DNA from: Alphaproteobacteria bacterium
GTDB taxonomy: Bacteria > Pseudomonadota > Alphaproteobacteria > JAJUGE01
Reading direction: 5' to 3'
DNA: 44,921 nucleotides
Assembly: GCA_029268305.1 (NCBI GenBank)
Contig: JAJUGE010000019.1
Coordinates: 1-44,921 of the forward strand
Below the pieces are notes generated by a model, which was not told where the DNA came from, did no database searches, and saw only the letters and a program-made list of their open reading frames with translations. Below are positions 9,091-17,245 of the stretch, one piece after another (position 1 is the stretch's first letter; each line of letters begins with the position of its first letter). A program made the position numbers and the translations under genes.

Positions 9091-9119
9091 AAAAAAAAAT
9101 CCCCGACCGGAGGTCGGGG
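9091..9119 (-). terminator. Intrinsic terminator of the metZ riboswitch
   Basis: On the minus strand CCCCGACC (9119-9112), loop TCC, GGTCGGGG (9108-9101) form an 8-bp GC-rich stem followed by A and nine T residues (9100-9091). It lies in the metZ leader, between the riboswitch aptamer and the coding region, so it acts as an attenuator rather than a gene-end terminator. Confidence 0.9.
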
Positions 9120-9129
9120 CCATCGCTGG

Positions 9130-9186
9130 CCGACCTTTTAGCGATTTGTTTTACGTGGCCGCAATCCGGTCGATCAAATCACCACG
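9130..9186 (-). promoter_or_regulatory. SAM-II riboswitch (S-adenosylmethionine aptamer) controlling metZ
   Basis: The minus strand shows the compact H-type pseudoknot of SAM-II. P1 is CGUGG (9186-9182) with CCACG (9158-9154). P2 consists of GAUUUG (9180-9175) with CAAAUC (9148-9143) and CGACC (9172-9168) with GGUCG (9135-9131). The conserved GCUAAAAGG core is at 9142-9134. This class regulates metA/metZ-type genes in alphaproteobacteria. The 3' GGUCGG (9135-9130) can alternatively pair with CCGACC (9117-9112) of the terminator 5' arm, giving an antiterminator. SAM binding should therefore favour termination and shut off metZ. Pairing is read from sequence; the class is from established knowledge. 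Confidence 0.9.
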
Positions 9187-9194
9187 TCGGGTTT

Positions 9195-9223
9195 GTCTAA
9201 GGCACTCGGCGGGTGCCCGTCAA
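9195..9223 (-). promoter_or_regulatory. Sigma-70-type promoter of metZ
   Basis: On the minus strand TTGACG (9223-9218), a 17-base spacer, then TTAGAC (9200-9195). The predicted transcription start at about 9187-9188 falls exactly at the 5' edge of the SAM-II aptamer, which supports both calls. The -10 box is weak. Confidence 0.6.
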
Positions 9224-9261
9224 GGTAAACGATGTCGCGTCGCGTCGAATATCATCGGCCA

Positions 9262-10014
9262 CTACTGGTTGAGACCCACCGCCGCTCCCATCACGGTGCC
9301 GATCGAATCATGGATGACGAGATCGGCGAACCGATCCTGTTCGGTCGGATCGCGGTTGACGATGACCAGTCCGGCGCCGTTCTCTTTCGCCATCAGGGGA
9401 AAGCCTGCAGCGGGGTACACAACGAGCGAGGAGCCGAGCGCGATGAAGAGATCGGCCTCGAGAGTGGCTTCCTGCGCACGCAGCATCTCCTCTTCCGGCA
9501 TCGCTTGGCCAAAGGAGATCGTCGCCGTCTTGACGAGGCCGCCGCAGTCGTCGCAGACCGGTAACGTTTCGTCGCGCTTGAACGCTTCCATGATCGGCTC
9601 GAGCTCGAACCGCTTGCTGCACGAGAGGCACTTGCAATAGGTGGCATTGCCGTGGAGCTCAATCACCCGCTCCGCCGGCACGCCGGAGCGCTGGTGCAGG
9701 CCGTCGATGTTCTGCGTGATCACGTACGAAACCTTGCCCCGCGCGACCAGCGAGCTGATCGCCATGTGGCCGCGGTTCGGCTCGGCGTTGATCATCGTCT
9801 TGTCGGTCTCGATCTTCCGGCGCCAGGTTTCCCGCCGCGCCTCTTCCGAGCGCACGAAGTCGTCGTAATAGATCGGCGCGTAGCGCGTCCAGATTCCGCC
9901 GGGGCTCCGGAAATCCGGGATGCCGGATTCCGTGCTGATGCCGGCGCCGGTGAAGACGACGGCATTTCGACACTCCGCAATCATCTGGCGGAGGGTATCG
10001 ACGGGTGATGCCAT
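9262..10014 (-). CDS. NAD-dependent protein deacylase, sirtuin (Sir2/CobB family)
   Basis: A 250-aa cytoplasmic enzyme that removes acyl groups from protein lysines using NAD+. All family motifs are intact: GAGIST (23-28) and GIPDFRSPGG for NAD+, TQNIDGLH (100-107), catalytic His121 in HGN, and the zinc knuckle C129xxC132/C154xxC157. FGQAMPEE near 169 and GSSLVVYPAA near 195 complete the Rossmann part. The ATG at 10014 is chosen because AAGGAG lies about 10 bases upstream; extension to 10134 would run into the neighbouring gene. It is 46 bases downstream of the eIF2B-like gene and may end the psd-pssA operon. Confidence 0.93.
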   Translation of the reverse strand: MASPVDTLRQMIAECRNAVVFTGAGISTESGIPDFRSPGGIWTRYAPIYYDDFVRSEEARRETWRRKIETDKTMINAEPNRGHMAISSLVARGKVSYVITQNIDGLHQRSGVPAERVIELHGNATYCKCLSCSKRFELEPIMEAFKRDETLPVCDDCGGLVKTATISFGQAMPEEEMLRAQEATLEADLFIALGSSLVVYPAAGFPLMAKENGAGLVIVNRDPTEQDRFADLVIHDSIGTVMGAAVGLNQ

Positions 10015-10060
10015 TCGCTCTCGCTCCTTACCGATCTCCCGTACGCAACATCTACTCCGA

Positions 10061-11011
10061 TCAGAGCCCGACGGCGGCGTACCGACGCGCCCATCGGGCC
10101 ACTTCCGGCTGCAGCTCGTGCGGGGCGAGCGCACCGTCCTCGGTAAGATAGGTGCGGATCAGGCGCGACGGCACCGGCTCGAAGGTGACGTTGCTGCAGA
10201 GTACCGGATGCTTGTCCCAGACCGCTGCAGGGTCGCCTCGCTCCAGGTCGAGCTGGTCGGAATTCACCTGCGGGTTGATCTTGCAGGTATCGGCGGCGAC
10301 GATTACCGGACGTCCGAGGTCGGCTGCCGCCAGCGCGACGATGCGGCTCCCGGTCTTGTTGACCGCGGCCAGATCCGCGCAGATGGTGTCGGCGCCGATC
10401 AGAACGGCTTCCGTCTCCGCCAACGCGAGCGCCACCTCCGCCTCGGTGATGAGGCGCACTTCACGCCCGCGGCCGAGCAGATGCTCCGCCGTTGATCGGC
10501 CTTCCAGGTCGGGGCGGGATTCGCAGACCACGATGCGTGCGCTCGCGGGGCTCGCCTCGGTAATCAGATCGAGCACGGTCGACGAATGGCTGAGCGTGAG
10601 GATGCTGCCGTAGCCCGAGAGCAGGGGGCGGGCACCTTCGCGCAGCTTGTGCTGAATCTCGTCGCGGGCTCGCCTGGTGCGGGTGCGCGCCTCGGTGACG
10701 GCCTCGATCCAGCTCGCGGATCCGAGACGGAAATCCGCGATCGCCTCGGCGAACACGACGCACCAGTTGGTCAGTGGCGCCATGTTCGGCCGCAGATCCC
10801 GCACCCGCCGCAAGAGGTCGCGGAGCTTCGTGCCCCGGCTCTCCTCGGAATAGTGGGCGAGGGCAATCGCCGCCATCGCGACCGCATCTACCGCGAGGCC
10901 GGCGAGCTCGGCCGCACCTCGCTGGCGATCCTCTTCGATCTCGCGGAAGAGTGCCTCCGAGCTCTGGCCCGGTTCCATCGGCTCTATCGGTGTGCCCGCG
11001 TCCTCACTCAC
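10061..11011 (-). CDS. eIF2B/MtnA-superfamily protein lacking the catalytic cysteine
   Basis: A 316-aa member of the eIF2B alpha/beta/delta, methylthioribose-1-phosphate isomerase and ribose-1,5-bisphosphate isomerase superfamily. It has an N-terminal helical domain followed by a Rossmann-like domain. The Asp of the isomerase pair is kept in IGADTICADLAAVNKTGS. The catalytic Cys position (THC in isomerases) reads TLSHSST, that is Ser, as in non-enzymatic eIF2B-like proteins, so isomerase activity is doubtful. I choose the GTG at 11011: it overlaps the pssA stop by 8 bases and has GGAG 6 bases upstream. An ATG at 10978 is the alternative. The function in a bacterium is not established. Confidence 0.75.
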   Translation of the reverse strand: MSEDAGTPIEPMEPGQSSEALFREIEEDRQRGAAELAGLAVDAVAMAAIALAHYSEESRGTKLRDLLRRVRDLRPNMAPLTNWCVVFAEAIADFRLGSASWIEAVTEARTRTRRARDEIQHKLREGARPLLSGYGSILTLSHSSTVLDLITEASPASARIVVCESRPDLEGRSTAEHLLGRGREVRLITEAEVALALAETEAVLIGADTICADLAAVNKTGSRIVALAAADLGRPVIVAADTCKINPQVNSDQLDLERGDPAAVWDKHPVLCSNVTFEPVPSRLIRTYLTEDGALAPHELQPEVARWARRYAAVGL

Positions 11012-11813
11012 CTGGCGCTCCGCTGCGTTCGAGTCCCTCCGGCTGGTCGGGCGAAGGCCACGGGTGCTGCTTCGCGATCCGCCGATAGGATTGATAGGCC
11101 ATGGGGATGCTCGCCGAATAGAGGAGACCGACGACCGCCAGGGTGGCCCAGGGCGCACCGACCAGGAACGCGGCCATCACCCCCACGAGAAGCAGGAGCG
11201 GCAGAACTCCCTGTTGCGGCACCCTGACCCGCTTGAACGAATAGGTCGGGATGCGGCTGACGAGCAGCATCGAGACGATGATGATGACGATCGCGTTCAG
11301 CCACACGGTATCGAAGATCCAGCCGCCGTCGGTCTGGAAGCTCAACATCATCGGCAACAGCACGAGGCCCGCGCCGGCCGGTGCGGGCACACCGGTGAAG
11401 AACTGATTGGCCCAGGAGGGCTTTGGTTCGTCCAGCACGGTATTGAAGCGGGCGAGGCGCAGCGCGACGCAGACGCAGAACAGGAGGACGAGCGCCCAGC
11501 CGAAGCTCCCGGCCGCGCTCATCACCCAGATGTAGAGGACGATAGCGGGGGCGACGCCGAAACTGATCACGTCGGAGAGGGAGTCCAGCTCGGCACCGAA
11601 CCGGGTGCTGGCACCGAGGATGCGGGCGAGGCGCCCGTCCGAGGCGTCCAGGACTCCGCCGATGACGATCGCGAGAACGGCGTTCTGCCACTCGCCGGCA
11701 AGAGCGAAGCGGATGCCGGTCATGCCGGCGCAGAGCGCCAGCACCGTCACGATGTTCGGTGACAGGCGCGTCAGCGACATTCGTCGGAGGCGCACTCGGC
11801 GTCGTTCCGCCAT
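11004..11813 (-). CDS. pssA: CDP-diacylglycerol--serine O-phosphatidyltransferase
   Basis: A 269-aa integral membrane enzyme that makes phosphatidylserine from CDP-diacylglycerol and serine. The CDP-alcohol phosphotransferase signature is complete: DASDGRLAR, then G and DSLSD in FGAELDSLSDVISFG, near residues 55-85. About eight hydrophobic segments follow, including LLPMMLSF and LLLLVGVMAAFLVGA. The ATG at 11813 shares a base with the psd stop (TGATG) and has GGGGAG about 10 bases upstream. A second ATG at 11780 (MSLTRLSPNIV) could be used. Its product is the substrate of Psd, encoded just upstream. Confidence 0.94.
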   Translation of the reverse strand: MAERRRVRLRRMSLTRLSPNIVTVLALCAGMTGIRFALAGEWQNAVLAIVIGGVLDASDGRLARILGASTRFGAELDSLSDVISFGVAPAIVLYIWVMSAAGSFGWALVLLFCVCVALRLARFNTVLDEPKPSWANQFFTGVPAPAGAGLVLLPMMLSFQTDGGWIFDTVWLNAIVIIIVSMLLVSRIPTYSFKRVRVPQQGVLPLLLLVGVMAAFLVGAPWATLAVVGLLYSASIPMAYQSYRRIAKQHPWPSPDQPEGLERSGAPGE

Positions 11814-12523
11814 CACCGAGTTACTCCCCGACGCGGAGGCTCGCCCGATTGCAGGTCGGCGATGACCGTCTCGCCGGCGATCGCGCGCTGGCCCTCGATC
11901 ACCAACGGTGTCGCACCGGGTGGAAGATAGATGTCGACCCGGCTGCCGAAGCGGATCAGGCCGAAGCGCTGCCCGGCGAGAAACGACTGCCCATGGGCGG
12001 CATCGCACCGGATGCGCCGCGCGACCAACCCAGCGATCTGGACGAGGCCGATCTCTCCTTGGGGCCCGTCCGGCGCCCGATCGAGCTTCAGCCGAAGGCA
12101 CATCCGCTCGTTGTCCTCGCTCGCCTTGTCCAGCGCCGCGTTGAAGAACTTCCCGGGTCGGTAGGCCCGCGTCAGCACGCGGCAGTCGCACGGTATCCGG
12201 TTCACGTGCACGTCGAACACGTTCAGGAACACGCTGACACGCGGGCGCGGTATATCCCCCAGCTCGAGGTCTGGCGGAGGCACCGCCTCCACTACCGGCA
12301 GAACCGTCCCGTCTGCCGCGCTGAGGATCAGACCGTCGCGGATCGGGGTTACCCGGTGCGGGTCGCGGAAGAAATAGATGCACCAGGCGGTCAGGATCAC
12401 GCCGATCCATCCGAGCGGCTCCCAGAGGAGAAACAGCCCGATGGTGAGAAGGGCGGCTATGGCGATGAAAGGCCAGCCGGCCCGGTTGATCGGCGTCTTG
12501 ACCGTATCGAGTGCTGTGATCAT
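11813..12523 (-). CDS. psd: Phosphatidylserine decarboxylase proenzyme
   Basis: A 236-aa proenzyme of the short, archaeal-like Psd type that decarboxylates phosphatidylserine to phosphatidylethanolamine. Self-cleavage should occur at Gly193-Ser194 in RFGSRVD, turning the Ser into the pyruvoyl group of the alpha chain. Two N-terminal hydrophobic segments (residues 17-33 and 38-52) anchor it to the inner membrane. [13 protein letters not shown] near 99-111 holds the conserved His/Asp region. It is the first gene of a psd-pssA unit with a TGATG junction. A promoter-like pair lies upstream at 12562-12591. Confidence 0.95.
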   Translation of the reverse strand: MITALDTVKTPINRAGWPFIAIAALLTIGLFLLWEPLGWIGVILTAWCIYFFRDPHRVTPIRDGLILSAADGTVLPVVEAVPPPDLELGDIPRPRVSVFLNVFDVHVNRIPCDCRVLTRAYRPGKFFNAALDKASEDNERMCLRLKLDRAPDGPQGEIGLVQIAGLVARRIRCDAAHGQSFLAGQRFGLIRFGSRVDIYLPPGATPLVIEGQRAIAGETVIADLQSGEPPRRGVTR

Positions 12524-12561
12524 TCCCCTGCCGAGCTGGGTGAGCGGTGTCGGACAGCCCT

Positions 12562-12591
12562 ACAATATGGGAGAGGGCGCGTCCGCGACAA
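12562..12591 (-). promoter_or_regulatory. Candidate promoter of the psd-pssA operon
   Basis: On the minus strand TTGTCG (12591-12586), an 18-base spacer, then TATTGT (12567-12562), about 40 bases before the psd start. The boxes are plausible sigma-70 elements but imperfect. Confidence 0.4.
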
Positions 12592-12616
12592 AGTTTCCGC
12601 TATGCCGGTCCCGCGG

Positions 12617-12910
12617 CTAGTCGCGGCCGAGCAGCTCCCGGGCGATCTGCCGCCGCTCCTCGATCAGGGGCGCAGTGGAATGGGAACGGCCGGATCGCGC
12701 GTACCAGTACCCAGCGTTCGCCTCGTCGCCCTCGACGCGGTGCAGATAGGCATGGACCCATGCGGCGTCGGCACCGTCTTCCGCCTGGGCGAGCTCGTGA
12801 GCCCGATGCCACTCGCCCCTTGCCTCGAGCCACAGCGCCACGAGAAGGGGCGGCAGCCCGCCCGGCGGCGTGGCCTCGCCGAAGCTGCGCTCGAAGGCGT
12901 CGAGGTCCAT
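12617..12910 (-). CDS. Conserved 97-aa protein with TPR-like helices, downstream of lepA
   Basis: I recognise the type, a small conserved bacterial hypothetical, but no function is known to me. It is short, soluble and rich in Trp, Ala and His. The helix pair ALWLEARGEWHRAHELAQ and AAWVHAYLHRVEGDEANAGYW (its first and last residues flank the core) resembles a tetratricopeptide hairpin, followed by YARSGR. The ATG has a strong GGGAGGG site 7 bases upstream. It begins 15 bases after the lepA stop in the same direction, so the two are probably cotranscribed. Confidence 0.75.
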   Translation of the reverse strand: MDLDAFERSFGEATPPGGLPPLLVALWLEARGEWHRAHELAQAEDGADAAWVHAYLHRVEGDEANAGYWYARSGRSHSTAPLIEERRQIARELLGRD

Positions 12911-12925
12911 CCTGCCCTCCCGGTG

Positions 12926-14728
12926 TCAGCCGTCTCCCATGCGGAGAGCGGCGATGAAGGCGCTCTGCGGGATCTCGACCTTGCCGAAGGTCCGCATGCG
13001 CTTCTTCCCTTCCTTCTGCTTCTCCAGAAGCTTGCGCTTGCGGCTCACGTCGCCGCCGTAGCACTTCGACGTGACGTCCTTGCGCAACGCGCCCACAGTC
13101 TCACGCGCGATCACCTTGGCGCCGATCGCTGCCTGGATCGCGATCTTGAAGAGCTGGCGCGGGATCAATTCCTTGAGCCGCTGGCAAAGCGCCCGCCCGC
13201 GCGCCTCGGCCTGGCTGCGGTGGACGATCATCGCCAGAGCATCGACCGGCTCGCCGTTCACCAGGATCGAGAGCTTGACGAGATCGCCTTCTTCGTACCC
13301 GTCGATGTGGTAGTCGAAACTCGCATAGCCGCGCGTGGCCGACTTCAGCCGGTCGTAGAAGTCGAACACCACCTCGTTCAGCGGCAGGCGGTAGACGACC
13401 ATGGCCCGGTTGCCGGCGTATGTCAGCTCCTGCTGGATGCCGCGCCGCTCTTCGCAGAGCTTCAGCACGGCGCCCAGACATTCGTCGGGTACGAAGATCG
13501 TGCCCTTGATCCAGGGCTCCTCGATATGGTCGATGCGAACCACATCCGGCATGTCCGCCGGGTTGTGCAGCTCCTTCACCGAACCGTCGTTCATGTGGAC
13601 GCGATAGACCACGGACGGTGCGGTGGCGATGAGGTCGAGGTTGAACTCACGCTCCAGGCGTTCCTGCACGATCTCCAGGTGAAGGAGTCCGAGAAATCCG
13701 CAGCGAAAGCCGAAGCCGAGCGCCGGCGACGATTCCGCTTCGTACTCGAAGCTTGCGTCGTTGAGGCGCAGCTTTGCGAGGCTTTCGCGGAGTTGCTCGA
13801 AATCGGCGGCGTCCACGGGAAAGAGGCTGCAGAAGACGACCGGCAGGTTCGGCTTGAATCCCGGCAGCGGCTCGAGCGCGGGTTTGCGATCGTCGGTGAT
13901 GGTGTCGCCCACCTGACAATCCGAGACCGCCTTGATCTGGGCATTGATATAGCCGATCTCGCCGGGGCCGAGCTGGTCGACCTTCTCCTTCTTCGGCCGA
14001 AAGATACCCACCTCGTCGACGTCGTAGGCGGCACCCGTCGCCATCATGCGGATGCGCATGCCCTTGCGCAAAACGCCATTGCGTACGCGCACGAGGGTGA
14101 TGACGCCGAGATAGGGATCGTACCAGGAATCGACCAGCAACGCCTGGAGCGGGGCATCCGCGTCGCCCTTGGGTGGCGGAAGGCGCTTGACGAGCGCCTC
14201 GAGCACTTCCGGCACGCCGAGGCCGCTCTTGGCCGAGATCGGGATGGCATCGGAGGCGTCGAGACCGATCACGTCCTCGATCTGCTGCTTGACCCGATCC
14301 GGCTCCGCCGCCGGGAGGTCGATCTTGTTCAGAACGGGCACGATCTCGTGATCGTTCTCGATCGCCTGATAGACATTGGCGAGTGTCTGCGCCTCGACCC
14401 CTTGCGTGGCGTCAACCACCAGCAGCGAGCCCTCGCACGCCGCGAGCGAGCGGTTCACCTCATAAGCGAAGTCTACGTGCCCGGGCGTGTCGATCAGGTT
14501 CAGCTCGTAGGTCTCGCCGTCAGACGCCTTGTACTCGAGCCGGACCGTCTGCGCCTTGATAGTGATGCCGCGCTCACGCTCCAGGTCCATGGAGTCCAGG
14601 ACCTGCTCGCGCATCTCGCGTTCGGTGAGGCCGCCGCACACCTGGATCAGGCGGTCGGCGAGGGTCGACTTGCCGTGGTCGATATGCGCGATGATCGCGA
14701 AATTGCGAATGTGGGAAAGGTCTGCCAT
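12926..14728 (-). CDS. lepA: Elongation factor 4 (ribosomal back-translocase LepA)
   Basis: A 600-aa translational GTPase that binds ribosomes and is implicated in back-translocation, initiation or ribosome biogenesis under stress. G motifs are intact: AHIDHGKST near 14-22, DTPGH near 80, NKID near 134 and SAKSG near 168. It continues through the EF-G-like domains and ends in the LepA-specific C-terminal domain with the Lys/Arg-rich [20 protein letters not shown]. Length is typical. It is followed within 15 bases by a small unknown gene. Confidence 0.97.
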   Translation of the reverse strand: MADLSHIRNFAIIAHIDHGKSTLADRLIQVCGGLTEREMREQVLDSMDLERERGITIKAQTVRLEYKASDGETYELNLIDTPGHVDFAYEVNRSLAACEGSLLVVDATQGVEAQTLANVYQAIENDHEIVPVLNKIDLPAAEPDRVKQQIEDVIGLDASDAIPISAKSGLGVPEVLEALVKRLPPPKGDADAPLQALLVDSWYDPYLGVITLVRVRNGVLRKGMRIRMMATGAAYDVDEVGIFRPKKEKVDQLGPGEIGYINAQIKAVSDCQVGDTITDDRKPALEPLPGFKPNLPVVFCSLFPVDAADFEQLRESLAKLRLNDASFEYEAESSPALGFGFRCGFLGLLHLEIVQERLEREFNLDLIATAPSVVYRVHMNDGSVKELHNPADMPDVVRIDHIEEPWIKGTIFVPDECLGAVLKLCEERRGIQQELTYAGNRAMVVYRLPLNEVVFDFYDRLKSATRGYASFDYHIDGYEEGDLVKLSILVNGEPVDALAMIVHRSQAEARGRALCQRLKELIPRQLFKIAIQAAIGAKVIARETVGALRKDVTSKCYGGDVSRKRKLLEKQKEGKKRMRTFGKVEIPQSAFIAALRMGDG

Positions 14729-14773
14729 GGCCGCCTATGTAGCGCCTCGTGCCGGGCGGCGGAAGGGGCGAGC

Positions 14774-14839
14774 TCAGAGCTCCGTCGCCAATTCCGTCGG
14801 GCCGACGCAGCGCAGGGCCACACCGGTCACCTTGAAGCC
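14774..14839 (-). pseudogene. Possible 3' remnant of a lost gene between the hydrolase gene and lepA
   Basis: In the 145-base gap the minus strand holds about 21 codons with strong G/C third positions, ending in TGA at 14774-14776. They read GFKVTGVALRCVGPTELATE plus Leu. There is no start or ribosome site of its own, and the frame upstream lies inside the hydrolase gene in another phase. It could be a decayed gene end or chance. Confidence 0.2.
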
Positions 14840-14873
14840 AGCCCGACGTTCATTTTCTCGCTGTGGCGCCCGG

Positions 14874-15653
14874 TCACCGCTCATCCAGGAAGGTACCGAC
14901 CGCCTCCAGGAAGGCCTCCGGCTGTTCGGCATGCACCCAGTGGCCGGCGTCGGCGATCTCCACAATCCCGGAGTTGGGGAACAGGCGCTCCATCTCCGGG
15001 CGGTGCTCCGCGCGTACGTAGTCGGATTTCGCGCCCGTGACGAACAGTGTCGGCCCTTCGAACCGCGCGTCGGAGCCGAAGCGCGGGAAATCGATCAACG
15101 CGTCCATCGCACTCTCGATCGCGGCCAGATTGATCCGCCACCGCAGCCCGCCTTTTTCATCGGGCACGAGGTTCTGCAGAAGAAACATTCGGGTGGCGTA
15201 ATCCGGCACGGCTTCCGCCAGGAGGTCATCGGCCTCCTTGCGCCGTGTCACCTGTTCGAGGTCGAGCTCCCGCATCGCGCGAACATAGGACAGATGCCCG
15301 CGGCTAGACGCTGCCGGAGGAATGTCGACCACGACCAGCTTCCGAACGAGGTGCGGGCGGGTGAGCGCCAGTACCATTGCCGTTCGTCCGCCCATGCTGT
15401 GGCCTATGATGTCTGCCGCTTCGATGCCGTGTGAAGCCAAGGTCGCTGCCACATCTTCGGCCATGTCGGCGTAGCTCATGTCTTCAGCCCATGGGCTCGA
15501 GCCGTGGTTGCGGAGATCGAGCGTCAGGACGCGCCGATCTTCCCCGAGGCGTTTGGCCAGTGTCGCCCAGTTCCGACCCGAACCGAACAGGCCGTGCAGG
15601 ACCGCGAGCGGCTCCCCTTGGCCGACCTCGGTGGAGGCTAGTTCAAGCGCCAT
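14874..15653 (-). CDS. Alpha/beta hydrolase, YbfF-like esterase
   Basis: A 259-aa soluble alpha/beta hydrolase resembling the YbfF/ABHD11 esterases. The triad is visible: nucleophile Ser86 in GHSMGG, an Asp in the GAKSDYVRAEH turn near 212, and His238 in DAGHWVHAEQP. The oxyanion-loop motif LHGLFGSGRNW (19-29) and DLRNHGSSPW (46-55) are typical of this group. The physiological ester or thioester substrate is unknown. It is divergent from the aminotransferase gene across 242 bases. Confidence 0.87.
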   Translation of the reverse strand: MALELASTEVGQGEPLAVLHGLFGSGRNWATLAKRLGEDRRVLTLDLRNHGSSPWAEDMSYADMAEDVAATLASHGIEAADIIGHSMGGRTAMVLALTRPHLVRKLVVVDIPPAASSRGHLSYVRAMRELDLEQVTRRKEADDLLAEAVPDYATRMFLLQNLVPDEKGGLRWRINLAAIESAMDALIDFPRFGSDARFEGPTLFVTGAKSDYVRAEHRPEMERLFPNSGIVEIADAGHWVHAEQPEAFLEAVGTFLDER

Positions 15654-15895
15654 GGCTGGGCCCCGTAGGTTGCCGAGATCTCGTCCGAAAACTGTTTCAT
15701 GCAGATATCGAAGAAGAGAGACAAGCGTTTGGCGACGATGTTAAAAGAGCCGCGGTCGGGCAATCGCGCTTTAACCGACGATTCGTCCGCGGTCCGTATG
15801 CTGCTCCCCGCGCATGCCGTGGAGGAAGCTCGCTCTGACCGGAGAGCCGGGAAAATTTGGGATTGTTGTAACGAGCTAGTGATAGAGGCATCTCG
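15654..15895 (+). other. Divergent intergenic region
   Basis: This 242-base spacer separates two divergent genes and should hold both promoters. It is more AT-rich near 15848-15885, just upstream of the aminotransferase, but I could not pick convincing -35/-10 pairs. A 66-codon open frame at 15699-15899 shows no coding character. Confidence 0.4.
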
Positions 15896-17092
15896 ATGAA
15901 CGCAGGTATGGTGGCCCCCGTCGAATTGTTCGCGCCGAAGCGAGCGGGGCTGCGTCGAGCTATCATCGACATGCCCAAGCAGAAGGTGGGCGAAGTCACC
16001 CGCCTCGGCATGGGACGCAAAGATATCATCCCGCTGTGGTACGGCGAGTCCGACCTGACCACGCCGGCCTTCATTTGCGAGGCCGCCCACGAAGCGATGC
16101 GGGAAGGCCGTACTTTCTACACTCACAAGCGCGGCCTGCCGGAACTGCGCCAGGCGCTGGCTGACTACATGGGCGAGCTGTATCGCACGCACATCGATGT
16201 GGAGCGGGTCAGTGTCACGATGTCGGGCATGGCGGCGATCATGCTCGCGCTCGATGCGATCGTCGAGGCTGGAGACAACACCGTCAACATAACCCCGGTA
16301 TGGCCGAACTCGGTCAACGCCGCGGAAATTCGGGGCGTGGAACCGCGCCGGGTCCCGCTGAGGCAGGAGAACGGCGTCTGGCGCCTCGATCTCAACCGCC
16401 TCTTCAACGCCTGCGATGCGCGTACCCGCGCCATCGTCGTCAACTCGCCGGGAAATCCGACAGGCTGGATGATCGAGCGCGACCAACAGGAGGCGATTCT
16501 CGATTACTGTCGCCAGCGAGGCATCTGGCTGATCGCGGACGAAGTGTACGCCCGGCTCGTCTACGACCGTCCCGTGGCGCCTTCCTTCCTCGAGATCGCC
16601 GACCCGGAAGACCCGCTGATCGTCGTCAACTCGTTCTCGAAAAGCTGGGCGATGACCGGCTGGCGGATCGGCTGGATCACCGCGCCGGCGTTCATGGGCG
16701 AGTACCTGAACACGATGATCGAATACAGCACATCGGCGGTGCCGGAATTCAATCAGGTCGGCGCACTCGCCGCCGTGACGAAAGGGGAGCCGTTCGTCGC
16801 GGAGTTGCGGGAGCGGTGCCGCATCGGCCGGGATGCGGTGGTGCCCCGCCTCAAGGACATTCCACGCGTGACCATCGACGAGCCGAGGGCGGCGTTCTAT
16901 GCCTTCTTCCGCGTCGACGGGATTTCGGACTCGCTCTCGTTCGCGAAGCAGCTCTATTTCGACACCAAGGTCGGGCTCGCACCCGGCGCTGCGTTCGGGC
17001 CGGAGGGCGAAGGCTGGCTGCGACTCTGCTTCGCCAGCGATCGAAAGCGGCTCGATGCCGCCATGGACGTGCTGGAGCGCTACCTCGCCTGA
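15896..17092 (+). CDS. PLP-dependent class I/II aminotransferase
   Basis: A 398-aa fold-type I aminotransferase. The PLP lysine is Lys249 in NSFSKSWAMTGWRIGW; NSPGNPTGW near 183 holds the Asn that contacts the cofactor and IADEVYARLVYD near 212 the Asp and Tyr. A C-terminal Arg in EGWLRLCFA binds the substrate carboxylate. The family includes aspartate, alanine and aromatic aminotransferases, and sequence reading alone does not fix the donor. The ATG at 15896 has GAGG about 9 bases upstream; an ATG at 15908 is an alternative. The ispH gene follows after 135 bases. Confidence 0.9.
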   Translation: MNAGMVAPVELFAPKRAGLRRAIIDMPKQKVGEVTRLGMGRKDIIPLWYGESDLTTPAFICEAAHEAMREGRTFYTHKRGLPELRQALADYMGELYRTHIDVERVSVTMSGMAAIMLALDAIVEAGDNTVNITPVWPNSVNAAEIRGVEPRRVPLRQENGVWRLDLNRLFNACDARTRAIVVNSPGNPTGWMIERDQQEAILDYCRQRGIWLIADEVYARLVYDRPVAPSFLEIADPEDPLIVVNSFSKSWAMTGWRIGWITAPAFMGEYLNTMIEYSTSAVPEFNQVGALAAVTKGEPFVAELRERCRIGRDAVVPRLKDIPRVTIDEPRAAFYAFFRVDGISDSLSFAKQLYFDTKVGLAPGAAFGPEGEGWLRLCFASDRKRLDAAMDVLERYLA

Positions 17093-17159
17093 ACCTGCCG
17101 ATTGACGTGCGCGGGGCGGGCTCGTCACATTGTCGCGCCCCACGTGACGGCGTAACGCT

Positions 17160-17189
17160 TTGTCGCTACACTGCAATCCGTTGTATCGA
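17160..17189 (+). promoter_or_regulatory. Candidate promoter of ispH
   Basis: TTGTCG (17160-17165), an 18-base spacer and TATCGA (17184-17189) precede ispH by about 55 bases. An imperfect GC-rich inverted repeat with no U-tract lies before it at about 17104-17145 and could end the aminotransferase transcript. Confidence 0.35.
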
Positions 17190-17245
17190 AGGGAACGAGC
17201 TGCAGGCTGGGGACGGCCGTTCTAAGCATGCCGGGGGAGGTAAGC

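Noticed and set aside
9019..9123. 35-codon N-terminal extension of metZ
   Set aside because: It would translate through the intrinsic terminator (three Phe codons come from its T-tract); metZ homologs start near the ATG at 9018, which leaves the riboswitch leader untranslated.
10015..10134. 40-codon N-terminal extension of the sirtuin
   Set aside because: It overlaps the neighbouring gene end in another frame, while the ATG at 10014 has a good ribosome site and fits the family start.
11759..15040. 1093-codon open frame on the plus strand
   Set aside because: It is antisense to lepA, psd and other recognisable genes; long antisense frames are expected at this GC content and its translation matches no family.
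15699..15899. 66-codon frame ending at the aminotransferase start
   Set aside because: No ribosome site, no hydrophobic or structural pattern, mixed codon use; it is more likely the divergent promoter region.
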